Shown one piece after another: positions 44,129 to 51,975 of a DNA stretch of 64,000 bases. A program made the translations under genes and the position numbers. The DNA is from CAVVSQ01 sp963848825 (GTDB taxonomy: Bacteria; Planctomycetota; Planctomycetia; Gemmatales; Gemmataceae), in contig CAWKFA010000014.1 of assembly GCA_963848825.1 (NCBI GenBank), positions 186,001 through 250,000 of the forward strand. The letters run 5' to 3'. How positions within the stretch are numbered: the first letter of the stretch is position 1; each line of letters begins with the position of its first letter. The notes under the pieces were generated by a model. That model saw nothing but the letters and a program-made list of their open reading frames with translations. It did not search any database and was not told the DNA's origin.

Positions 44129-45250
44129 TCACTTCAATTGTTCCAGACATTGCCGTGTTCGTTCTAACAGAAAGTCACGACTCTTGATCTCGGCGACCCA
44201 GGCCGCCTGATCGGCCAGGTCGGCAAAGCGCTCGCGCAAGCGCGCGAGGTTGGCCAGCGATAGCTTCCCTTGCAATTCACCCGCCGCCGACTCAATTTGC
44301 TTGGCCAAATCCTCGGCATTGACCGCCTTGCTCGTCTGCGCCAGCGGATGCCGCCGCGATTCTTGTTGATGCTCGTCCAGTAGGCGATTGACCAGGGATC
44401 GCAAGGGCTCGATCTGCTCGGCCCGATCCCACACGTAGCGCAGCACCCAAAGATCGGATACCTGAGCGGCGTCCCGTCCGCACAGGAGCGCCGAAGCGGC
44501 CAGCAACTTCATTAGCTTGACCGCCCGGCGATCCGAAAGGGCGATTCCCAGGTCGCGGATCTTGAATATAGCTTCGCGATACGCATCTTCCGCCGGCCGC
44601 AGATCGACGCGAAAAACCTCTTTGCTGAGGCTGGTCAAATCGTCCGCCTCCAGCGAACTGCTGGAGAGTTCCTCGACCTCGAGCGCCCAGCCGGCGTGCA
44701 ACAAGTTGGGCATCGCCTCCCGTTTGAGGCTGTCCACGTGGCAGCGTAACAGGAATCGGTCGAACAGCGCCTGCAGCGTATCGTCGTCGGGCAGATGGTT
44801 GGAGGCGGAAAACAGCGACAGGAGGGGCAGGACGTGCGTTTCGCTGCCGCGCCGATAGACACGCTCATTTAAGACGGTGAGCAAGTTATTCAATATGGCG
44901 CTATTGGCGTTAAAAAGCTCATCAAGAAAGACGAATTGTGCCTCCGGCAGCATGCCCTTGGTGACGGTGACCATCGAGCCTTCACGTAACTTCGCGATAT
45001 CGATCGGACCGAAGATTTCGTTGGGCTCGGAAAACCGGGTCAACATGTATTCGAAGTAGTTGCCGCGCACGGCGCGGGCGAAATGACGGATCAATGCGGA
45101 CTTGGCCGTGCCGGGCGGCCCGTGCAAAAACAAATGTTCGCGCACCACCAGAGCCAGCGCGATCAGGTCGATCACTTCGTCCCGGCCTACGAAACGCCGC
45201 TTGAGCGGCACGATCACCTCGTCGAGCAGTCTCTGTGCCACCGTCTCCAT
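44129..45250 (-). CDS. MoxR-family AAA+ ATPase
   Basis: 373 residues, frame intact. It is a MoxR/RavA-type AAA+ chaperone ATPase: Walker A GPPGTAKS (44-51), Walker B FVFLDE (106-111), sensor 1 SASN (148-151) and an arginine finger region FDRFLLR (163-169). The extension after the AAA core (about 190-373) is helical and rich in charged residues. MoxR proteins remodel vWA partners; the vWA gene two positions downstream is the expected partner. A GAAGAGGTGA ribosome-binding site precedes the ATG. A palindromic repeat (45277-45372) lies just upstream. Confidence 0.92.
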   Translation of the reverse strand: METVAQRLLDEVIVPLKRRFVGRDEVIDLIALALVVREHLFLHGPPGTAKSALIRHFARAVRGNYFEYMLTRFSEPNEIFGPIDIAKLREGSMVTVTKGMLPEAQFVFLDELFNANSAILNNLLTVLNERVYRRGSETHVLPLLSLFSASNHLPDDDTLQALFDRFLLRCHVDSLKREAMPNLLHAGWALEVEELSSSSLEADDLTSLSKEVFRVDLRPAEDAYREAIFKIRDLGIALSDRRAVKLMKLLAASALLCGRDAAQVSDLWVLRYVWDRAEQIEPLRSLVNRLLDEHQQESRRHPLAQTSKAVNAEDLAKQIESAAGELQGKLSLANLARLRERFADLADQAAWVAEIKSRDFLLERTRQCLEQLK

Positions 45251-45276
45251 GGTTCGCTCACCTCTTCGTCCTGTTG

Positions 45277-45372
45277 AGAGCCTCTAAAGAAACGGGTCTG
45301 AACCGCTGGGGGCGTGCAATGAAAAAGGCGGTCAGCACCACTTTCGGCAGACCTCCTATTTTTAGAGACTCT
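45277..45372. repeat. Imperfect inverted repeat upstream of moxR
   Basis: The arms 45277-45303 (AGAGCCTCTAAAGAAACGGG...) and 45346-45372 are imperfect inverted copies ('AGAG[CT]CTCTAAA' and 'GGTCTG'). Next to the right arm is GGGGTCTGACTC, similar to the core of the element at 5074-5180. The right arm includes the stop codon of the gene at 45362. It may be a degraded member of the same repeat family or an intra-operon hairpin. Confidence 0.5.
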
Positions 45373-45970
45373 TGGGGTCTGACTCAGCCTTTTTTCCCAG
45401 AGCATGATAAACGAGCTCCAGAGATTCTCTTGCCGTGTCGTCTGGTTGCCAGCCGTGTCGTTCGCGCTCGGCCAGGCGCTGCGCGTATAAAAATCCCAAG
45501 CCGACATGGCCGCCAAAATCAATGGGCACCAGCGGCGGTTCGGTGATATCCGCCAGCACTCCGGAGAGCGGCCATTGCCTGAGCAGTTCACGCAGCGCAA
45601 TCCCCAACGGGTCTTCCGGATCGCGATGTAGCACACGTTGATAGAGGCCCGGCAAAAACCGAAAGGCCACGTCGGCGGCCAAATGCTCTGCCGCTGACCG
45701 CGGTTTTTCCGGCATTCGCAAGGTCAGATCGTCCGGCACCGGCGTAAGTTCGCTATTTAAAAACCGCCAGGCCATGCGATAAACCACTTGCACCGCCAAG
45801 ACCAAAGTTGGTAGGTCTCTTTCCAGGGACGGCCCAGGTAGGTGCAGGCATTGGACCTTGAGGGCCTTGTCCAACGTTTCCCTGTCGGCATCGTCCAAAA
45901 CTAAATGCGCTTCGGCGCCGACCTGGAGCCGGCCATCAAAGATCAAGGATCGAACGAAGCTTGAAGTCAT
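45362..45970 (-). CDS. Conserved helical protein, first gene of MoxR ternary operon (bpX-like)
   Basis: 202 residues without signal peptide. It starts 'MTSSFVRSLIFDGRLQVGAE', with 'AEAHLVLDDADRETLDKALK' and a long helical part ('LPTLVLAVQVVYRMAWRFLN', 'HLAADVAFRFLPGLYQRVLH'), and ends 'GLGFLYAQRLAERERHGWQP' plus a polar tail. I recognise it only by context as a bpX4-like member of the MoxR-vWA-propeller operons. An AGGAG lies close to the ATG at 45970 (2 nt spacing); a GTG at 45985 is the alternative. It precedes moxR by 111 bp, a gap filled by the inverted repeat. Confidence 0.6.
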   Translation of the reverse strand: MTSSFVRSLIFDGRLQVGAEAHLVLDDADRETLDKALKVQCLHLPGPSLERDLPTLVLAVQVVYRMAWRFLNSELTPVPDDLTLRMPEKPRSAAEHLAADVAFRFLPGLYQRVLHRDPEDPLGIALRELLRQWPLSGVLADITEPPLVPIDFGGHVGLGFLYAQRLAERERHGWQPDDTARESLELVYHALGKKAESDPKSL

Positions 45971-46553
45971 GGCTCCTGCAATCACTTTTCAGTGCTGACA
46001 TAAGAGACGGTTGCTCCCAGGCATGCCAGCCGCAGCCTGGGCCCGGACACGGTTAAGCTCGGCGTGGCTGGTTCCGCGCTTCAATCCGTTCTCTGCTTGA
46101 AGTAGGCTCGCGCCTGATCCTTAACCCCGTGTAAAGCAAAGCCAGGGAAATTTCATGGCACCGCTGAGACAATTTGCGCTGCCTGCCGAGCGCGTAGCCC
46201 ACGTAAAAGACACCGGCGCTCATTGGGATGTTCGGGGGTGTTCGAAGGGGCGGTCATGCCATGAAGACTAACACTTTTTGTCAGACCTTGCGAGTGGCGC
46301 TGTCGCCCATGTCAGACTACTTTAGAAATGTCACGGGGTCTGCCCGCCCGGCCTCCAACACGGCAGCGCCAACTTTTGGCGCAATTGGTTCGAGATTCGA
46401 GTCGCTAAATGACGTAGGGAGCGAATGCACAAAGCACACGCCGTGGTGAACTAGTTCAACCCCGCCTTCGATATCTCCCAGAAACCCCGTATGGTATTGA
46501 ACCTTGAGAAGCTCCTTGGTACTTTGGTCATTGGCCAAATTGCCCCAAGTCTG
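45971..46553. other. Region upstream of the MoxR operon, possibly with a decayed gene
   Basis: This 583 bp stretch should hold the promoter of the MoxR operon. Around 46317-46560 the minus strand encodes a plausible but isolated protein fragment ('HTGFLGDIEGGVELVHHGV') that I do not recognise and that may be the remnant of a gene. It also contains one copy of a 27-bp direct repeat (46361-46387). Confidence 0.4.
46361..46387 (+). repeat. 27-bp direct repeat, left copy
   Basis: It starts CGGCAGCGCCAACTTTTG and matches 48357-48383 at 25 of 27 positions. This copy contains a perfect hairpin GCGCCAA-CTT-TTGGCGC; the other copy does not. The two copies flank the TPR-glycosyltransferase gene. Confidence 0.65.
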
Positions 46554-48327
46554 ATGATCCTTGATATGCAGACCGTCGCGAATCTGTTTGACTTGGCCCT
46601 GGACCATTGGCGCCACGGCCGATACGCGGAGGCGGAGGCTTGTTATCACCAGGTAATCGCGCTCCAGCCACACGATGCCGATGCGCACACCAATCTAGGC
46701 AATGTCCTGGCCGCGCAGCACCGGGGGAACGACGCGGCACGGCACTATCGGCGGGCTTTGGAGATCGATCCCAGCCACGCCCGCGCCGCCTATAACCTGG
46801 GCAATCTGCTCGCCGCCCACGGCCAGCTCGCGGATGCCGTCCAGTGCTATCGCGCGGCAGTGCATGCCGATCCAAATCAGGCCGAAGCGCACAACAACCT
46901 GGGCAATACCTTATTTCGCCTTGAACAGCTTGAGGAAGCCGGCCGCTCCTATGAGCAAGCGCTCCAGGTGAATCCTCAATTTCTGGATGCGCGTTTCAAC
47001 CTGGGCATTGTCCAGCAGCGTCAAAAAAAGTTCGCGGCCGCCGCCGATGCTTTTCGAGGCGTGTTGGCTTGCGTGCCTGGTCATGTTCCCTCGCTCAATC
47101 ATTTGGGCATCTGCCTGGCGAACATGGGGCGTAAAGCGGAAGCCACGGCTTGTTACCAGCAGGCGGCAACGCTCGATCCTGGCTGCGCCGACGCTCACAA
47201 TAGTCTTGGCAATGCCCTGGTCAGCGAAGGCCGCCTGGGAGAGGCCCTTGCGTGTTATCAGCAAGCCCTGCGCACGAGCCCAATTTCGTCGAGGCCCACA
47301 ACAATCTGGGCAGCACCTGGTATTGGCAAGCACACTTTGAGGAGGCGGCCGCGTGCTTCGCCGCTGCGCTCCGCATTGACCCCGGGCACAAGCTGGCGCT
47401 GTGGAATCGCTCGGTCTTGCACCTGTTACAAGGCGATTTCGCGGCTGGGTGGCGCAACTTCGAACAGCGCTGGGCCCAACCCGGCATTGTGCCGCGTCCT
47501 TTTCAAGAGCCTCGCTGGGATGGCGAGCCGCTCCGTGGCAAAACCATCTTGATCTATACGGAACGCGGTTTGGGGGACACGATCCAATTCCTGCGCTACT
47601 TGCCGCTGGTGAAAGAACAGGGCGGCCGCGTCATCTTCGAAATTCAAAGGCCGTTGGCCAAACTGTTGGCGGGCATTCCCGGCGTCGATGCTCTGGTGCT
47701 GAGCGGCGCTGCGCTCCCCGCGTTTGATTGTCAGGCGCCGCTCTTCAGCTTGCCGGCGATTATGGGTACAACAGCGGCGACGATCCCGGGGCGCGTCCCC
47801 TATTTGTTCGCAAAGCCAGAACGCGTGGAACAATGGCGAAGGCGCGTGCGGCGGACGGTGGCCGCTACTTCAACGTCGGCGTCGTTTGGCACGGTAGCCA
47901 ATCGCAAACACTTTATCGCAGCTCGATTCCGCTCGGCTGCTACGAACCCCTGGCGCACGTTCCCGGCGTGCGGCTGATAAGCTTGCAAAAGGGCCCAGGC
48001 GTGGAACAGCTCGCCGCCGCGGCGGAACGTTTTGGCGTCGTCGATTGGAGCACGCGCCTGGACAAGGATGCGCCGTTTGTGGACACGGCGGCGCTGATGA
48101 TGAATCTGGACCTGGTCGTGTCGATTGACACCGCCCTGGCACACCTGGCCGGCGCTTTGGGCGTGCGCGGCTGGATCGCGCTGCCGTTGGTGCCCGATTG
48201 GCGCTGGCAACTGCACCGTGCGGATAGCCCTTGGTATCCGACGCTGCGCCTTTTTCGTCAACCCGCCGCGAACGCCTGGGAGCAAGTCTTCGAGCAAATG
48301 GCGGCTGAGCTGCGCCATACGGTGTGA
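46554..48327 (+). CDS. TPR protein with C-terminal GT9/GT41-like glycosyltransferase domain (frameshifted)
   Basis: About 590 residues. From about 10 to 300 are eight or nine TPR units ('AHTNLGNVLAAQHRGNDAAR', 'AAYNLGNLLAAHGQLADAVQ', 'AHNNLGNTLFRLEQLEEAGR'). From about 320 on is a domain like the heptosyltransferase-type C-terminal part of planctomycete TPR proteins ('EPRWDGEPLRGKTILIYTER', 'GLGDTIQFLRYLPLV', 'VGVVWHGS', 'VVSIDTALAHLAGALG'). Such proteins probably glycosylate proteins or polymers; donor and acceptor are unknown. Frameshifts fall near 47270 and 47850. The start MILDMQTVANLF at 46554 is uncertain, as no clear ribosome-binding site is seen. Confidence 0.82.
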
Positions 48328-48356
48328 TCAGGCTGCCCTGGGCTTTGGACTGGGGA

Positions 48357-48383
48357 CGGCAGCGCCAACTTTTGAAGCAATTG
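48357..48383 (+). repeat. 27-bp direct repeat, right copy
   Basis: Second copy of the repeat at 46361-46387, differing by GG>AA and C>G-type changes at two adjacent positions in its 3' half. It lies 30 bp after the stop of the TPR-glycosyltransferase gene. Confidence 0.65.
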
Positions 48384-48386
48384 ACG

Positions 48387-49316
48387 CTACTTCGCGAACT
48401 TCTTCAAGAGTTCCTGATAGCGCGGGTCGCCACGGATCGAATCAAGGTCCCTGTCCTTGGCGATGTAGTTGAAATCGCGGTAACCGACCTCAAGGGCCTG
48501 ACCGAGGTTTTCCACGGCACGATCCGTACGGCCTTGCAGCGCATCGCAGCAAGCCTTGCCGTAAAAGGCGCGGGCGAACTTGGCATCGAGGCGGATGGCC
48601 TCGTCGTAATCCCGCAGCGCCTTATCGTAATCCTTCTTTTCACTCCAGGCGTCGCCCCGATTGCAGAAAGCAAGGGCGAACTTGGGATCGAGGCGGATGG
48701 CCTCGTCGAAATCCCGGATCGCCTTGTCGTATTCCTTCTTTTCGCTCCAGGCGTCGCCCCGATTGCGGATAGCAAGAGCGTACTTGGGGTCGAGCCGGAT
48801 GGCCTCATCGTAATCCGGGATCGCTTTGTCAAAATCCTTCCTGGCTTTCCAGGCATTGGCACGGCTATTGAAGAAGATGGCTGCCGTTGGATTGAGCCGG
48901 ATGCACGCGTCGAAGTCCTTGATCGCGTTGTCCGACTGGCCCTTCTGTTCCCAGGCGGCGCCCCGCATCAGCAGGGCGAAAATATCCATCGGGTCCGCCT
49001 CGATGCGCCGGCTGAAATAGCCCACGGCATCGCTTACCGGCACGAAGTCGGCCTTGAAGGCCCAGCCCTCGCGATGACCGTCGAAAATGCGCAGCCAGGC
49101 GTCGCGCTCCTCCCGCACCCTGATCGGCCAGCGGCCCGAAAAGGGAAAGAAGACCTGTCTGTTCTGCACGACGTCGCCGAACTTGATTTCCGTGGCAGGC
49201 CTCGCGGGGAGGACGGATGCGCCACGCCACGACTCCTGGGCGCCTGCTGCCGAGCCTCCTTGAATAACCAACGCGCACGTGACCAGATTTAAGAGAAAGC
49301 AATTTCGCGTATTCAT
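48387..49316 (-). CDS. Secreted TPR protein with SH3-like N-terminal domain
   Basis: 309 residues, intact. Signal peptide MNTRNCFLLNLVTCALVIQG, with likely cleavage after AGA. Then a short SH3/WH-like region ('VREERDAWLRIFDGHREGWA'), and from about 120 to 290 five TPR units of 34 residues ('KDYDKALRDYDEAIRLDAKF'). The units 48600-48830 are nearly identical at the DNA level (repeat 'GVRRDAWSEKK' words), which indicates recent duplication. An outside or periplasmic protein-binding role is likely. The upstream start at 49403 adds a non-signal leader and is rejected. Confidence 0.83.
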   Translation of the reverse strand: MNTRNCFLLNLVTCALVIQGGSAAGAQESWRGASVLPARPATEIKFGDVVQNRQVFFPFSGRWPIRVREERDAWLRIFDGHREGWAFKADFVPVSDAVGYFSRRIEADPMDIFALLMRGAAWEQKGQSDNAIKDFDACIRLNPTAAIFFNSRANAWKARKDFDKAIPDYDEAIRLDPKYALAIRNRGDAWSEKKEYDKAIRDFDEAIRLDPKFALAFCNRGDAWSEKKDYDKALRDYDEAIRLDAKFARAFYGKACCDALQGRTDRAVENLGQALEVGYRDFNYIAKDRDLDSIRGDPRYQELLKKFAK

Positions 49317-49542
49317 TTTATTAATCTCGCTCGTGCCGTTGGATAATCCTCTGGTGCCTTGGGCTCTGTGCCACCCCAAGCCTGCTGAGATTGAACGCGG
49401 CATACGCCCGCGCTCGCGCGCGCAGCCGTCACCGTTGGCTTTGTGTTAAACAAGGGTAGTTTTTCTCCTTTCGATTGAACTTTTGGAGTCAGGGCGCAAC
49501 CTTATATCTAGCGTCACAATTACGTCCCCTCCCGGGCCACGC

Positions 49543-50091
49543 ATGGGCGATCAAGCAGACCAAATTTACCAGCAGGTTTTGGTGCTACGCTGTCAGACCG
49601 GCGACGAAGCCGCTTTCGCGGAACTGGTCGCCCGCTATGGGCCGCGGCTGCGTTACTACCTTCGTAAGATGCTCAATGATCCGTCTGCCGCCGAGGATTT
49701 GCTACAGGATGTCTGGCTTGACGTATTTCGCGGCCTGCCACGTTTGTGCGACGCGAGAGCCTTTCCGGCCTGGCTTTACCGCATTGCCCGCGACCGGGCT
49801 TGGCGCTCGCTTCGCAAAAGACGGCCCACCGAACGTCCACTCGGACAGGACGATTGGACCGAAGTAGACGATGCGGGTTTTTCGGAAGAGGACGCCGGGC
49901 GCATTCATGCTGGACTTGACATGCTATCCCCGGACCAGCGTGAGGTGCTCGTCCTACGCTTCCTTGAAGAAATGACTTACGAAGACATTGCCCGCGTCAC
50001 CGGGTGTCAATTGGGCACGGTTCGATCCCGCATCCATTATGCCAAACGCGCCCTGCGGCGCGTGCTTGAAAAGGAGCCTCGACATGAATGA
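49543..50091 (+). CDS. ECF-family RNA polymerase sigma factor
   Basis: 182 residues. Region 2 is at about 20-90 ('AFAELVARYGPRLRYYLRKM', 'AAEDLLQDVWLDVFRGLP', 'AWLYRIARDRAWRSLRKRR') and region 4 at about 130-175 ('LSPDQREVLVLRFLEEMTYE', 'DIARVTGCQLGTVRSRIHYA'). Both DNA-binding regions are complete. The next gene starts inside its last codons, so sigma factor and membrane protein are co-translated, the usual layout of a sigma/anti-sigma pair. The start is taken at MGDQADQIY; a further upstream TTG at 49483 would add 20 residues. Confidence 0.9.
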   Translation: MGDQADQIYQQVLVLRCQTGDEAAFAELVARYGPRLRYYLRKMLNDPSAAEDLLQDVWLDVFRGLPRLCDARAFPAWLYRIARDRAWRSLRKRRPTERPLGQDDWTEVDDAGFSEEDAGRIHAGLDMLSPDQREVLVLRFLEEMTYEDIARVTGCQLGTVRSRIHYAKRALRRVLEKEPRHE

Positions 50092-50569
50092 AAAAGACCT
50101 GGGCAAAAAGCTTCTCCATTTGGACGCTGTCACGTTGGGCGCCGATCCCGACGCCCGTCAACAAACCTGGAACATCCTCGCCCGCGATGGGCGGCGTGTT
50201 CGCTTCTTGACTCTTGTAACCATTATCGTGTGGCTATTTGCGGCCCTTTTCGTCTTTGGTGGCCTCGTGGGCTACGGTCTTATCTTCCCCAAACAGGCAA
50301 AGCTTATGCTCGATCTGGAGGAAGGCAAAATGACGCCCGCCCAGCGCGAGGACATTCAGCGCACGCTGCTAATGGGTTTTCAAAAAGGGACGCTTCTTAT
50401 CGCCTTCTCTGTTGCTGTTTTATCGCTGTTCGCCCTGTGCGCCGTCCTTCTTATCCTGGCGTCGCGCCGGGCCACGCTCCGCCAGGTCAATGCGAGCTTG
50501 GTCGAAATCTCGGAACAGTTGAAGCAACTGCGCAGCGGCCAAACCAGGGCGGAACCACCAAGTGCTTGA
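50084..50569 (+). CDS. Two-helix membrane protein, likely anti-sigma-type partner
   Basis: 161 residues. A polar N-terminal part (MNEKDLGKKLLHLDAVTLGA, up to about 38) is followed by a transmembrane helix (LTLVTIIVWLFAALFVFGGL), a charged loop ('LMLDLEEGKMTPAQREDIQR') and a second helix ('LIAFSVAVLSLFALCAVLLI'), then a coiled-coil tail. The first ATG overlaps the sigma factor stop by eight bases. No zinc-binding anti-sigma motif (HxxxCxxC) is present, so the anti-sigma role rests on position only. Confidence 0.7.
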   Translation: MNEKDLGKKLLHLDAVTLGADPDARQQTWNILARDGRRVRFLTLVTIIVWLFAALFVFGGLVGYGLIFPKQAKLMLDLEEGKMTPAQREDIQRTLLMGFQKGTLLIAFSVAVLSLFALCAVLLILASRRATLRQVNASLVEISEQLKQLRSGQTRAEPPSA

Positions 50570-51324
50570 TACTTCCCTAGGTGCTTCGGCAGTGCCGATT
50601 CAGGATGCGATGGGCACCAGGTGTCATCTTGCGCTTCCTGCGCAGGCACCACCAGGACCGTTTTTGCCTTCACCCAAAGCAGTCCCCTTATCGCTTCCTC
50701 GGTCAACGCAAGAACGTGTGCCGAAATGCACCCACCCACCGCGTTTTTCCCGTGGCCACCAGCCCCGCCGCCTTCACCGTTTTGATCGTCAAGGCCGCGG
50801 ATAGCCAAGTTCCCGGGCTGTTCGTGAGTCTTGCCCTCCAAATAGCAAAGGATGATCGGCCCGCGATATTTCTCAGGCAGACTACCAATTGCTTCATCCA
50901 AAACGGAGCGAAGTTCCCGCGTTGCCGGTTCATCGAGTGATCCGCCGACCCGCGTGGAACCTGCCTCTCTCTCCCGGTTGCGACGTGCGGCGTCCCGTGC
51001 CCGCGTCTTTAAAGCGATACGCTGGGCAACACCGTACAGCCAGCTTCCCACCGATTGTTTGCGCTTGATCGAGCCGGGCCGGCGCACCAAAACCAGGAAG
51101 GCGGCTTGCAAGGCATCCTCGGCATGGTGCCGGTCCCCAAGCAACCGCTGACATACGGAGAAGAGCACGGGACCATGTCGCCGCACGAGGAAGGTGAAGG
51201 CGGCATCGTCCCGATTGGCTAAAAAGCGATCTAATAGTTCGTGATCCGACAGATTAGTAGTTCCCTGAAGCGCACAAGCTCCCTGAAGAAGTCGCAGAAC
51301 ATCGCTCGATGCAGACTCCGGCAT
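50570..51324 (-). pseudogene. Decayed ECF sigma factor, region 4 lost
   Basis: The first about 165 residues are a good planctomycete ECF sigma factor: 'LSDHELLDRFLANRDDAAFT', 'DALQAAFLVLVRRPGSI', 'GSWLYGVAQRIALKTRARDA' and 'IGSLPEKYRGPIILCYLEGK'. After 'EGKTHEQ' the helix-turn-helix of region 4 is missing. What follows matches, in two different frames, the downstream linker and membrane-helix part of the large planctomycete ECF class ('KTVKAAGLVATGK', then 'ALTEEAIRGLLWVKAKTVLV'). This is more than a one-base error: about 40-60 residues are deleted. The open frame runs on to 50380 inside the convergent gene and has no meaning there. Confidence 0.72.
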
Positions 51325-51642
51325 GATCCCGTGCCTCCCTGGGACGCTTTACCTTTATAGTCCCAGCCGAAGGCGTTTCGGACGAAACAATTTTGGAAAA
51401 CTTGCAAAAAAAGTTCCAAACAGAGTTAGGCCAGAGGACTGCAGAAGGGCCGATTTCTCTGGACGCATATCGGCTCCGCTTTATCGGCAGAACACGTTGA
51501 AACTGAGCAGCGATTCAGGGAGAATGACGAGCACAACCGCCCGGCGCATGAGACAAAATGACGACGCATGAAGAGCGAATGAATAGGAGCCTGGGAAAAT
51601 CCGAATGCCAGGATACTTTTCCCGCGGGCTAGGAGGTTGCAG
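51325..51642. other. Intergenic region upstream of small membrane protein
   Basis: 318 bp without a recognisable gene. It contains the start region of the decayed sigma factor and the leader of the next gene with a textbook AGGAGG at 51631-51636. Confidence 0.5.
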
Positions 51643-51883
51643 GTGTCCCACGAAAACCGTCCATTCGACTGGGTGCGCTTTCTCGTACAATTCATTTTTG
51701 GTGCGGTTTTTGGTGGCGTCGCTGGGCTTTATTGGGCAGTTTCCGCAGAAAACCTCATCAATGCGAATATTGGTGGTCTCGGCTATGGCGTTGCTTGTCG
51801 GTCTCGTAGCCGGCTTTTGGGGCGACCGGTTTTGGGAATCGTTTCGAGACGGCGAAGTTTGGAATCCATTTCGATGGTTTTGA
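51643..51883 (+). CDS. Small two-helix membrane protein (one frameshift)
   Basis: About 80 residues. It begins 'VSHENRPFDWVRFLVQFIFG' with helix 1 at about 10-32 and, after a frameshift near 51785, helix 2 'ILVVSAMALLVGLVAGFWGD' and the tail 'RFWESFRDGEVWNPFRWF'. A GTG start at 51643 is chosen because a perfect AGGAGG lies 6 nt upstream. The Gly-rich helices and short loop recall small membrane proteins of unknown role. It is too short to be found as one frame. Confidence 0.65.
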
Positions 51884-51975
51884 CACGCCAATCATCCGCG
51901 AGCCCCGAAAGCACAGAAGCCTCGTCTCTTTGGTAGCGGATCGACCCCGTCCGGTCGCCTCGCGGCTAAACAGTT

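Noticed and set aside
46228..46449. Plus-strand open frame of 73 codons upstream of the TPR gene
   Set aside because: It has no ribosome-binding site or family signature and overlaps the repeat at 46361-46387.
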